DNA of 64,000 bases from Xestospongia bergquistia (lineage: Eukaryota > Porifera > Demospongiae > Haplosclerida > Petrosiidae), in the NCBI GenBank assembly GCA_963965975.1, contig OZ014411.1, positions 19,868,446 through 19,932,445 of the forward strand. Direction: 5' to 3'. Of this stretch, positions 31,906 to 43,065 are shown piece after piece. Position 1 is the stretch's first letter. Each line of letters opens with the position of its first letter. The translations under genes and the position numbers were made by a program. The notes under the pieces are model-generated. The model did no database searches and had not been told where the DNA came from. It saw only the letters and a list, made by a program, of their open reading frames with translations.

Positions 31906-34900
31906 TTATGGGCATTTTTTATGAACTATAGATTTTCCTGTTTCATCATACTCTTGTTTAGAAATCCACATTTGTTGAAAAGTTCCCTAAATTAAAAAAT
32001 AAATCACAACAGCTCCCCAGAATTGAAAAAGGAAATGGTATTTTGATAGACATTAGATAATTATTGTCTTTAATGAACTTGTAGATATAATATAAAGTTA
32101 TATCAAAGTCCATTATTCAAGCACCAATATCATGTATATATAATATTGTTATTCCTCCCTTACCAAAGATGCTAAGATAGATCCTCCTATCCAAGAACTA
32201 AATTTACGTTCCATATTAGAGACATTTTGTACCATCTTAATTCGTACACTCTAAACAGAAGAGTATATCAGATAACACATTGTGCAATTACAACAATTTT
32301 TGGTGGGAGAAAATATTGATGAATCACACTATAAAGTATATATTGGTGAATCACACTATAAAGTATATATTGGTGAATCACACTATAAAGTATATATTGG
32401 TGAATCACACTATAAAGTATATATTGGTGAATCACACTATAAAGTATATATTGGTGAATCACACTATAAAGTATATATTGGTGAATCACACTATAAAGTA
32501 TATATTGGTGAATCACACTATAAAGTATATATTGGTGAATCACACTATAAAGTATATATTGGTGAATCACACTATAAAGTATATATTGGTGAATCACACT
32601 ATAAAGTATATATTGGTGAATCACACTATAAAGTATATGTTGGTGAAATTAAATTGGATAAGTAATTTCTTTCTTTGTTATAACTTCAAAAAGATGGCTC
32701 TTCAAAGGATCATCTACATTGGAAACTTTGTTAGGCTTTTTAGCATCATAATAACACAGAGAATACAATACAAGATACACAAGCATTACATGCTCCGCCT
32801 ACTATTACCACACCCCAATCAAGTACTGAAAGATAATCTTTAGTGCAATTCACCAAATTCACTAATATTTTCTCCCTCCAAATTTACCGACTGTACTATA
32901 GATGTCTTACTGGTGGTGTCTTAGTAGTTAACTCTTTATTAAGTCTATCAGTAAACCCAGGCAATAACGTATTACCTCCAACAGCTATAACACTACCATA
33001 GAGTGCCTAACAAGACAATATAACATGAAGCAACAATCAATATATCAATCAATCTGTTGAATTTGTCTACATAATGGAACATTAATAAAGTCAATTATAT
33101 TAGTACTAGTCTTACATACCAATCACTTACAGGTCTAATATCCACATCACATACTGATGCTGAATGGATGGCAACATTAGGTATTGATAACAGATTACCT
33201 CCACTAAGACCCTATAAAATTACAACACCAGTAAGAACACAATAGCTTGAACGTATAGTGGAAGAGGGTACTGTGAATTTTTACAAGTCTACAAGTTAAA
33301 AATCATATTATAATTGTTTTGATGATACTAATTTCAGATGAACACTTGACATTTAGGAAATGAAGAGGTAACAAAAGAGAATGCTGCAGAAGTTAGGAAG
33401 AAGAAAGCAAGCCAACTAGCCTAGAGAAAGCTTTGAAATTCCATCAGCCACACTGATTACTGTAGTTAAGGCTTAATAGGTTGTCACATACATTAACATG
33501 TACCTATCACACTGAAAGTGCCAGGCACAAAAAAGATGTTTGTCATAATATTTATGATATTGTTAGTGATGGTGTTATGAAAACAGAGTAGACATGGTGG
33601 CAAACTTTTCACCATATTGACAAAAGGAAAACCCTTTTCTTTAATACAGAAGTCTAGTAGGACAAGCTGAGATCAGGATATCTTTACTACTCATCCCCTA
33701 CCCCCTAAACCTAAACATGAAGTGTTAAAGTATGTTATCCAAGGTTCAGACTGTTCCACTGTGCTTCCATACAATAAACCAAAATATTTACTGTATGCGG
33801 TCTTAATTACTATGAGAGAACAGTTTAATAACATACTATCATTGCCTGATGTGTGTATAGAACGTGACAAAGAAGTCTCTTACAAACCTTAATGTGATCA
33901 CTTGATGAATCAAACAGTCCCTCAGTAAGTTTGAACTTTTCAATTGTTAAGTTTAAATTGTAGCCATTGGGAAATTCATATAATGTTGATGGTATACTAG
34001 TACTAGTTTCTATTCTATTAAGAACAGAACATGTGCATCATATTAATTTATAGACTTGTGTACTTACTCATCTTGAAGTGATGATGTTGATACCTGACAA
34101 ACACAACTTTGAAAATCTTGAACTACACACTACAAAAATTAATTAAAGCATATTTCTAGGACCATTGTGCTAATTATATATATTCTGTTTGCATTGAGAA
34201 TGACTGAAGATTTAGTATGAATTTCAATTATGACAACGTCATGAACCTAACTTGAGCAGAGCATTGTAGTTGGAAAGTTTTTCATGAGTCATACTGATGC
34301 TTGTTGTGGGTTCTTTGCAGCTGTCTCTATATCATCTATCTTGTTTTTACTATTAAATGTATTTTCAATGGTTTCTGAACTTTCTTGCTCAAACTTGCAC
34401 GAGTGTTCAATAATAATTTGCAAAACTATGCGTGAATCATTCACTTTATATGGGATTTATGGTTTGCAACTTCCTAGATAGCTAGCACTATTTATTGATA
34501 AATTGGTAGACTTGGAAGACATTTTGAATAGTCCAAACTATTTCTCTCTAATTCATTCCTAGCCACTTGAGTTAGAGTTCATTCTCAATACAAACAGAGT
34601 ATATGAGTGTATCAATAAATTAATATACATTTTTGATACATGTATCATACATACATTATACATGTATAACACATGTGTTATACATGTATCATACATGCAT
34701 TATACATGTATAACACATGTGTTATACATGTATCATACATGCATTATACATGTATAACACATGTGTTATACATGTATCATACATGCATTATACATGTGTT
34801 GTACATGTAATATACATCTGTTAAACATGTATTGTACATTACCTTAACCATATAGTCATGAAAAGAAGTGGTGACTTCTGGAACCTTCTTTTTAGTATAA

Positions 34901-37041
34901 TTAGCAGGGGCTCTCTCTTTTACAGGTTCTTTAGAAGCTACTAAATATGATGGAACTATTTCAATTTTATGATCTTCAAGATAGGCACTGAAACAAATAT
35001 AATATTTCATTTAAAAGTCAGACACTTCTCAATTCATCATTATGAAAGGTGTCACAAAAATAATCTTTAAAATGTTAAACTTTTTAACTCTTACTTCAAC
35101 AATTACTATACAGCCAGCTATTTTGGGAGCAATAGATTTTATTATAACAATTTAAGTAAATCTATTTCCACAATTGCTACTTTGTTTAATTATTGTAAAG
35201 CTATTTTTTCACATAATTTAACTGGAGGCTTTGTGATATTAAATTCCAAAAATACTAGCTATACAGTATTAAAACAAATATCATAAAACAAGTCATAACA
35301 TCTCAGAATTATTTTAATTTAATGTGTTGATAAATTAGCAATAATTTCCTATGAAATTAGGGAACATACCGACATTGAGCAGTAATAAAATCTCCAGCTA
35401 ATGGTGTTCTAACAGTAGCTATAAAATTATAACAATATATGATAATATAACTACAAAATATAACAATACATTAACAAAGATAACATAAATGATATATAAC
35501 AACATGATATGACATTCATTAAATAAATATCAACAACAATGACCAATATCACCTGCAGCTAGAGCATAGCCTTCATGTACTGGTACAGCAGCAGTTTGAT
35601 TAGCTCCTGAGTCTATTACTAGAGCAGAGGAACGACCATTGGCAAACCTAGATAAAAAAGGGAAAAAAAAGGTCTGTCCTCTGAAAATAATTTACAGGTA
35701 CATAGAAACCAATTTGTTTAAATAACAAAAATATATAATTAATTAACAATTAAAAACAAGACACATCAATTTAATAGACTATTTAATAAATACTTAGAAT
35801 TTAAATCAAATTGAAAATTACACCACAATGTACTCCAATTATAATGTGTTAACTACTACTCACACAGGATCATTTTAGTAAATATAGTCTTGTCATAAAT
35901 ACAATCTTGTTCATATAAAATATATTCATGACCAACAAAATATGAATTGAGTCTAATATAATAAACTGGCACATAATCTACACATGTCAATATATTATTA
36001 TATAGTTTAGAGCATGTTATAATGAATACTCACGCTGATAGTACTGCAGTCTTTGATGTAAAAAAAGCAGGCACATTGTATTTTTCAAACATTAGTTCAG
36101 TTAACTTCTCCCTATTAGGTTTGAGATTCCACTAAAGAAAAGAAGCAGCAAAATATGATACAATGCTTAAGTCTATAGCAATAATATTATATACCAAATA
36201 CTAGAACAGAATTAAAGGACAAAAGAACAATGCTCTCGCTGTGTTGCTGTCTGATGATCGCATAACGCGTGAAACTCGAAGTAACAGCAACACAGCGAGA
36301 GCTCTGTTCTTTTGTCCTTTAATTCTATTCTAACCCGCTCTGTCTAAACGACATCGAGCACTCTTCAACAGACTTAGATACTTCAGTATACCAAATACTA
36401 TATATCATACATCATATACCATATACCATATATACCATATAATATATAATATACCATATATCATATACCATATACCATATATACTATATAATACACCATA
36501 TACCATATATACTATATAATACACCATATACCATATACCATACATCATATATATCATATATAATATATAATATACCATATATACTATATAATATATAATA
36601 TATAATATATCATATACCATATATAATATATAATATATCATATATCATATATACTATATAATATATCATATATAATATACCATATATAATATATAATATA
36701 TCATATATCATATATACTATATAATATATCATATATCATATACACAGTTTCATTTTCGCATGATTTCATTTTCTCAGAGAATGATATGAAAAATGAAATT
36801 CAAAAATCAACTTTGATTAATTTAAAATGATGGACAGAAAGAATTGTGAAAACTAAATCACACATCAACTTCTAATGCAAATTGTTGTGTTTACTAAAAA
36901 CCACACCTATGGTAGCTATTTGTTTACATCAGAAAAAAATGAAAATTGAAAAAATCATCCAATAATAGCTTTGACTTCACACTAATTTAAAAAAACAAAG
37001 ATTGGGCTGTGTTATCAGTACTTCACATTTATAAACCATAT

Positions 37042-37079
<38 letters not shown>

Positions 37080-40000
37080 TAATATATATATAAATATAAT
37101 ATATATATAATATATATATATATATAATATATATACACACAAATAAATCACTTGACCAAAAAGGGTATTAAGAGTAATTAATAGGTAAACAAGACATACA
37201 TCATCCTAACATTATTTATTTTAATGGATTGGATAGTTGCTATTTGAAAATACAAGAGTTGACACATAAGAAAACCAAGGAGCTGTTTAAAAAACTTCGC
37301 TCGATTATAGAACTTTAAAATTCCAATCAGTCACACACAATTTGAAGTAAAATAATTAATTGCTATATGTGTCAGACATCACTTAATACAGGTTAATTTT
37401 TACTCAGTAAATAATTGTTACAATTTTACAAAAGATAAACCAAGGTAGGAGATGATAACTTGCAAGCAATACTTTAATTGATAACTAAAGATAGCACTAT
37501 TCACACATGTACCTTTCACATTGGCTCTATAATAAGCTATCACAATGAAACAATATCCATCAGTGAGCACTGAGCACTTAGCAATAAGAAGTCAGAAGTT
37601 GAAACTACAATTATGTCTGCTATGTCAACTGAAAGACAAAAAGTAAGCCCAGTTTGGGAATAATTTGACCATGACGAAACATCAAACAATAGTGTTTGGA
37701 AGATTGAGAACTCAGAAAAAGTTGAATGCGAGAAGAAAATGAAAGGGAAAAATCCAACTAATTTAAAACAGCATTTGAGCAAATATCATGCTGATACTTA
37801 TATAAAGTTATTGCTGAAAGAAAATGATCTTAAGGATAAGAATGCTACTGGTAATGATAAAACAGATGCCAGACAACTAAGTCTTGCTTCAATGCTGCAT
37901 AAATCTTCTCATAGTAAAGATAGCTACATTTAGTGGTAGTGAAAATGTTGCAAAAAGTCTAGTGGAAAATCATGAATTTAGTGATATATTACAGGAACTA
38001 GATTTTTGTTATGTAGTTCCCGGAAGAACTATCATCGGAACAGAGCTATCCGATATTATTACAAATATGAAGAACAACATTTCCCAAGAGCTTATTAAAA
38101 CATAAAGAGTAAAAGAGGAAAACAATACAGCTGATAATGATAGTGTTATTACCGCATATAAGAGTATTTTTACTCTAGATGACAACTATTTGATCAGAAC
38201 AAGCTAGACCCATTAGATTTTGGGTAGAAAATGAAAAGTTATATACAAGTTTAGCACATGTGGCTCAGGATACTCTTGTTATACCTGCCTCATTATCAAC
38301 ACCAGTTGAAAGAGTTTTTCCAAAGCTGGGTATGCATCAAGTGGTAGAAGAAACTTAGAGAATGAAATACTGCTTAAGACAAACAAACGATACCTTTAGT
38401 CAAATACTATGTCCATTAAATTTAACTACCGTAAGGGTATAAATTTTCGTGGGGGATTTAATTTCGCTGTATTCGTGGGTTGTTGTTTTATCACGAAATT
38501 TAACTTTTATTCCACTCACGCATAATTACGTGATCTCAATAAAGCGTGTAAATAACGACTACTGTAAATGGTTACTTCTTTCTATTTTACACTGAAGTAC
38601 TTCTCTGTCAACTGCCTCCCAGATTTTCTTGTATATATGGTACCCTCTCACTATGGATTCATAGGAATAACTAGCCATACTTCGCGAAAATCACGCTTGT
38701 GTTTACAACATGTGTCTGATACCACACTCATTAATTAATACTTCACACCCACTAAACATGAAAGTTAATACCCACGAAATTTAAATAATAAAGCAAAATT
38801 TTAAAAACACGAAAATTTAAATCCTCGAAAATTTGTACCCTTACGGTAACTAAAATTATTCCACTGGCAGAAAAACTAACTATAATTAACTAAATTATAA
38901 AAAGCTTAACTAAAACAACACACAATAATTAACGTAGACAATAATAGAATAAAACAATGCAACAAGTGGCCTTGCACAAGAAAAAACTCAGCCTGTAAAT
39001 GTACATAACTTAGGTAGTAATTGTATGTTTGTTACTTAAATTATAATATGGTACTCACTGATGGCTCAGATATTAGCACAGGATGTAACTCTGGTTCAGT
39101 TTTGATGTGTCTTTTATATAAATGATCTAGTAACTGTTGATACAAGTCCCAATCATTAACTAAAGAAAAAATCAGAAATACAATTCTATTTACATAAACT
39201 AGTAATATATGTTATACTGTAGTTAGTGAGTATTGTTGTATGATGACAATTTAGTAAAACTGTAAACACTATCTCACTCAATCACTTTACAGCTATATGT
39301 ACAGTCTGTCCAATTTGAGTTTGACCCCTAACTGAATGTTATATCTCAGGTTAGGAATAAGTTAGAGAGAACAGGTTTATGCATTTCAATAGATCTTGTA
39401 ACTCCACTTAAAATACATGAACATTGGGCTAGGCATTCTTCACATTCCATATTTGGATATTTAAGATGCTAGCTCACTATACTCTGTCAGAGTTGAGAAG
39501 AGCCACTTATTAAAAAAGGTCTTTTATGCATGGAATGTAAGGTGAGGTATTTTCTCTCCTATTATATGCAATTAGCACTGCAGTACATTTTAATTTTTTC
39601 ATTATTTGTTCACATGAATGTCATACAAACAAACCATGTTTTCTCTCATATTAGTGAAGATGCCAAAGTGAAAGAGACTGAAGTCACAAACAAAGGAGAT
39701 TGTTCCAAATGTCTATGACTATTTTTAGGAACTCAGCAGGCATAAACGGACTCAGGGGTCTCTGAAACAAACCTCTGGTACCACAGGACTTTCATGTACC
39801 AGAATCAAGAGGCTACAGCTGATAGTTCTAATAACGAATAGTTCTAGGCATTCTCTTCTTCGCTAAAAGGTTTTTTCAGAACCTTTGTGGCTTTAAGCCT
39901 GCCTTAATCACACAAAAGACAATACCTGGTTATTATTTTAATAATAATTGTTATAATAGAACATCTGTTAATATAATTAGAACTGTAATTTTGAATTGCC

Positions 40001-41317
40001 AAGTGACAAATGGCTAACTTCTCAAGGCAAAAATTGTTATTTGTTAAATCATCGAAGGTGCAAAATTTGAAGTGTGTCAAAGGTATGCTATTGAAAATTT
40101 ATGGAGTTTTATAGATAGTTTGTTACTTTATCACTCATTAGAACTAGAGAACCAAAATTTTATATATAAAAATGCAAAAAAATAAGCTATGAGGCCACAC
40201 CCAACATAATTTGATGATGTTTTTCATTATCAAAATTCAACAAAACTACCATCAAAATCAAATTGGACAAAGTATTAACATAATAACAAGATGGATACTG
40301 GACAATATACATTCTAAACATACAAAGTCACTAAGGATCTATTACACTTGTAACTAATATTATGTACTTACTCAATCCATCTTTTAGTGGGCTCTTCATC
40401 TCAACATCAACTCTAGGTCTACCAATAACTGTACTGTCTATATAATATTTCTTGTCAGAATATTTAGAAGGAGAGTTGGATTTGTCAGTTTCCATGGCAA
40501 CATCTTCATTGGGCCCAATACCTATAACAGTTGGAATATCTGCCTAGAGTGAGAAAACAGAATACTGCTATCTTAATTTTATCTATATGATTACGTTAGA
40601 CACTCTCTTAATTTAACCATTATCTACAATAACACATACTCTTAGAGTCAGTTCAGTCATATTTAACAATGACCACACAAGCTTTGGAGCACTTTGCGTG
40701 AGTGAGTCCAGTGATTATTTTTGGATTACATAGTAACTACATAACTACATGTATCAATACACTTATGATAAATGTATAGCATTGTTGCTTGCCATATACA
40801 ACTTCCTTGTAATAATTTAAAATCTCTGCACAAAATAGCTACAGTGAATCCTATAATTTCCATCATACAATCAGAACAATGACAAAAATAAAGGGAGAAG
40901 GATTAATATGGATAATTTACTTCCATTTCTAAAACCTTTCTCTCTACCTTCTTACCTGTGCTGAACTAGCAAAAAATATACAATACACAAATAAATTGTA
41001 CGATAGGTTTGTAACATGTATTGTATAAAATACATGATTGAAGGTTGGGGTTTAGTATCACAACTACAAGGACACTCTTTCAGAGAGCCAGATTAACACT
41101 GATTGTATCAGTACAAGTAGAGATATTAGACTACTCTAATATCTATGGTACAAGCTAGTCACCTTAGGAGTGTCTTCTCCCGCATATCCAGCCCTAGCAG
41201 TACAGCTGCCAATATCAAAAACTAGAGCACCTACTTCATCTGAAATACAATTCAATCAATAATATAAATTGTGACTCTTGTTTTTATCTTACCTCCTCCA
41301 TAAACGCCGCCACTCAT
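31906..41317 (-). CDS. ACTL6A: Actin-like protein 6A / BAF53, complete, 431 aa
   Basis: Fourteen exons: 41293-41317, 41163-41239, 40372-40543, 39059-39159, 36034-36131, 35553-35647, 35370-35418, 34843-34987, 34068-34129, 33888-34014, 33131-33211, 32911-33006, 32164-32250, 31906-31986. They sum to 1296 nt with every junction in phase. The N-terminus [20 protein letters not shown], the actin-fold IDSGA loop (Val-Ile-Asp-Ser-Gly-Ala), [29 protein letters not shown] and the C-terminal KKCP match vertebrate ACTL6A (429 aa) along its length. It is a nuclear actin-related subunit of BAF/SWI-SNF, INO80 and NuA4/TIP60-type complexes. The start is shared with the family. It is divergent from the BET1-like gene. 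Confidence 0.97.
32317..32653. repeat. 27-bp minisatellite (about 12 copies) in an ACTL6A intron
   Basis: Nearly perfect copies of gaatcacactataaagtata+tattggt. Because 27 is a multiple of 3 and the unit lacks stops, three frames stay open (for example repeating Val-Ile-His-Gln-Tyr). It lies within the intron between exons 32911-33006 and 32164-32250 and is not coding. Confidence 0.96.
33212..33887. other. ACTL6A intron, 676 bp
   Basis: Normal GT-AG intron. No repeat, transposon or RNA signal is recognised. Confidence 0.5.
34640..34830. repeat. 44-bp self-complementary tandem repeat in an ACTL6A intron
   Basis: About 4 copies spaced 44 bp (34688, 34732, ...). Each contains a palindrome centred on AACACATGTGTT with tatacatgtata arms, so every unit can fold on itself. 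Confidence 0.85.
36202..36332. mobile_element. Foldback (MITE-like) element with ~50-bp terminal inverted repeats
   Basis: The left arm (tagaacagaattaaaggaca ... gtgttgctgt) and right arm (acagcaacac ... gtcctttaattctattcta) pair with about two mismatches around a ~30-bp loop containing cgcataacgcgtg. It is located in the ACTL6A intron 36132-39058. Confidence 0.75.
36395..36745. repeat. (CATATA/CCATATA) low-complexity array
   Basis: About 350 bp of catatatcatataccatatat permutations in the same ACTL6A intron. Tyr/Met-rich frames on the minus strand are artefacts. Confidence 0.9.
37045..37136. repeat. (TA)n tract
   Basis: TA dinucleotide run with interspersed aatat units, in the same ACTL6A intron. 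Confidence 0.9.
37600..38400 (+). mobile_element. hAT transposase remnant (BED finger plus C-terminal dimerisation region)
   Basis: Bases 37640-37800 read like a BED zinc finger with an in-frame TAA at 37661-37663, ending ... [17 protein letters not shown]. Bases 38215-38400 read [18 protein letters not shown], then [15 protein letters not shown], the typical hAT C-terminal dimerisation motif (IPA-x-S-x-P-x-ERVF), followed by frameshifts and stops. The middle, with the catalytic core, is missing. It is a dead internal-deletion copy in the ACTL6A intron. Confidence 0.8.
38423..38852. mobile_element. Inverted-repeat MITE, 418 bp, with TAACTA target-site duplication
   Basis: The element spans 38429-38846. 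The left end CCGTAAGGGTATAAATTTTC and right end (complement) CCGTAAGGGTACAAATTTTC pair over more than 25 bp. The 6-bp direct repeat TAACTA is directly adjacent on both sides (38423-38428 and 38847-38852). There is no coding capacity. A related end sequence occurs at 8474-8512. Confidence 0.88.
39160..40371. other. ACTL6A intron, 1.2 kb
   Basis: GT-AG intron between exons 40372-40543 and 39059-39159. I see no element borders; bases 39720-39900 are somewhat GC-richer without a recognised feature. Confidence 0.5.
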
Positions 41318-41458
41318 CTTGTAAACTAATCACCATGTGTTCACTTTAAAGGTGAGGCCCCGCCTATCTAGTCGCCTACAAGTTTAATTCTAATAAATGC
41401 CCACAACATCCTTGTTGACGTGGATAGAAGAAAGAGGATTGTGGAACAAAACGGAGTG
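41318..41458. promoter_or_regulatory. Bidirectional promoter, ACTL6A / BET1-like
   Basis: The two ATGs face away from each other across 141 bp, so 5' UTRs and both core promoters must fit here. The ACTL6A side has ggtgaggccccgcctat, a GC-box-like patch; no TATA box is evident. Confidence 0.65.
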
Positions 41459-42740
41459 ATGTCCAGAACAAACAATCACGGACTACGAGGTTAGCGTCGA
41501 GAATGTTGCGTTAATACAAATTGTCTACTCTAAAAAAAGTTCCTTTTATATACAAACTCTATTTCTCTTCAGATGACAGTAAGTTTTCAGAAGAGTTAAT
41601 GGAAACTGAAAATAATCGACTAATAGATGGACTTTCTACTAAAGTCTCGACACTAAGACATGTAAGTAATGACTGTATTACGTTATAAATACTTTATTAT
41701 AAACAATTTATTTACCCACACTACTAGAAGATGTTAGCAAATGTTTATTAGTTTGGCTGAAATTACTACCTTGAGTTTCTATTCTCTATAAATGAGTAAA
41801 GTAATTATAACAAAAAATATTTAAATGAGTAGGTTATTAGTAAGTCTGCATTGTAGATGTTACACAACTCAAAAGTGAATATATAAGGCAATGTTCTTCA
41901 AAAAGCAAACAAAGTAAAGCTTTTTGAACATTGAAAAAGTCTCTTTCTTCTACTCTGAGTAAAAGTATTGTTACCTGAGGCTTACAAGCAAATCTCAACA
42001 CATCCATATCTAATACATGTAGACACAAAGTCACACAATGCAAGTAATGCAGAGATTGAAATCATATAATCTGATTGATCAACTCAACATGATATAACTG
42101 TCCACTATTTACACATTGGTCTCTGTGTATAACCTGTACATCCACAGGAAGGAAATCAATATCCTTGCTCTTTATGTAAAGATACTAATAGTATTAATAG
42201 TGTATTATTATATATCAATCATCAAAAAAATGGCCATTGTTTTTAGATGGACATGTAGTATAATATATTACAATAAATGAAGTAACTGAAATACCATTGT
42301 ATTCACAGATAAGTATGTCTTCCTGTCTACAATTAACATGAAAAGATAGCATCAATTTTTTTTACTAATGTTAATGACAGTATATTATAATATATATTAC
42401 CAATTTACTACACATTTTGTATTTTTAGGTTGCATTGGACTTAAAACAAGAAGCAAATAGTCAAGTTAAAATGATTGATGAATCTGTAAGTACTATCTTA
42501 CTAATAACATCATCTCTTGTTCCATCATTATGAAATTTAGTATGAACATCTATTGTATGACTCTTATAGGGTGGAGTTTTTGAAACAGCATCTACTCTTT
42601 TAAGTGGTAGTTTTAATCGGGTCAAATTAATGCGATCAACACGAGTTGGTAACTGTAAACTATTAGTATATTTTGTTTTGCTTCTTCTCCTTCTATTCTT
42701 CATTTTCTACTTACTGCTGGACAGAGTGATGTCCAGATAA
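41459..42740 (+). CDS. BET1L: BET1/BET1L-type Qc-SNARE, 115 aa
   Basis: Exons 41459-41489, 41573-41661, 42429-42485, 42570-42740 (348 nt, in frame). The N-terminus is short, followed by a SNARE helix starting [20 protein letters not shown] and continuing through [17 protein letters not shown] to [18 protein letters not shown]-terminal hydrophobic anchor ([19 protein letters not shown]) follows, and DRVMSR ends the protein. BET1-family proteins are ER-Golgi or intra-Golgi fusion SNAREs. The LLSGS-x-x-R stretch and CKLL resemble BET1L (GS15) slightly more than BET1, so the exact orthology is open. Confidence 0.85.
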
Positions 42741-43065
42741 TACAGTAATATTACTAATATAAATTAAAATTATTAATTCTATTGTTATTGCTTTATATTA
42801 ATAATATTCATAATGTATTATTATTATTATTATTCATAATAATTGGTTTCTATTGGCAACAAAACAAATATTACAAGATTACTACGAATGGAGGTGTGGC
42901 TGCAGATGTAGTGCAAGTTAGAAACTATTTCTAGCATTGGGAGAGCGAGACAAGGCATTTTAGATTGCCATATAACTGTATACCTTTGCATACCAGTTGC
43001 ATTAAATTGCTGAATCTTGAGAGCACTTCGTTTTCTGGAGAATCTACATTGTGTGGGTGGACAAG
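42741..43065. other. Spacer upstream of the giant cadherin gene
   Basis: 325 bp between the SNARE stop and the cadherin start; it must contain the SNARE 3' end and the cadherin promoter. The first half is an ATT-rich low-complexity run; 42880-43060 is GC-richer. Confidence 0.5.

Noticed and set aside
32268-32843. Frames over the 27-bp repeat (several frames, both strands)
   Set aside because: Produced by a repeat whose unit is a multiple of 3, inside an ACTL6A intron.
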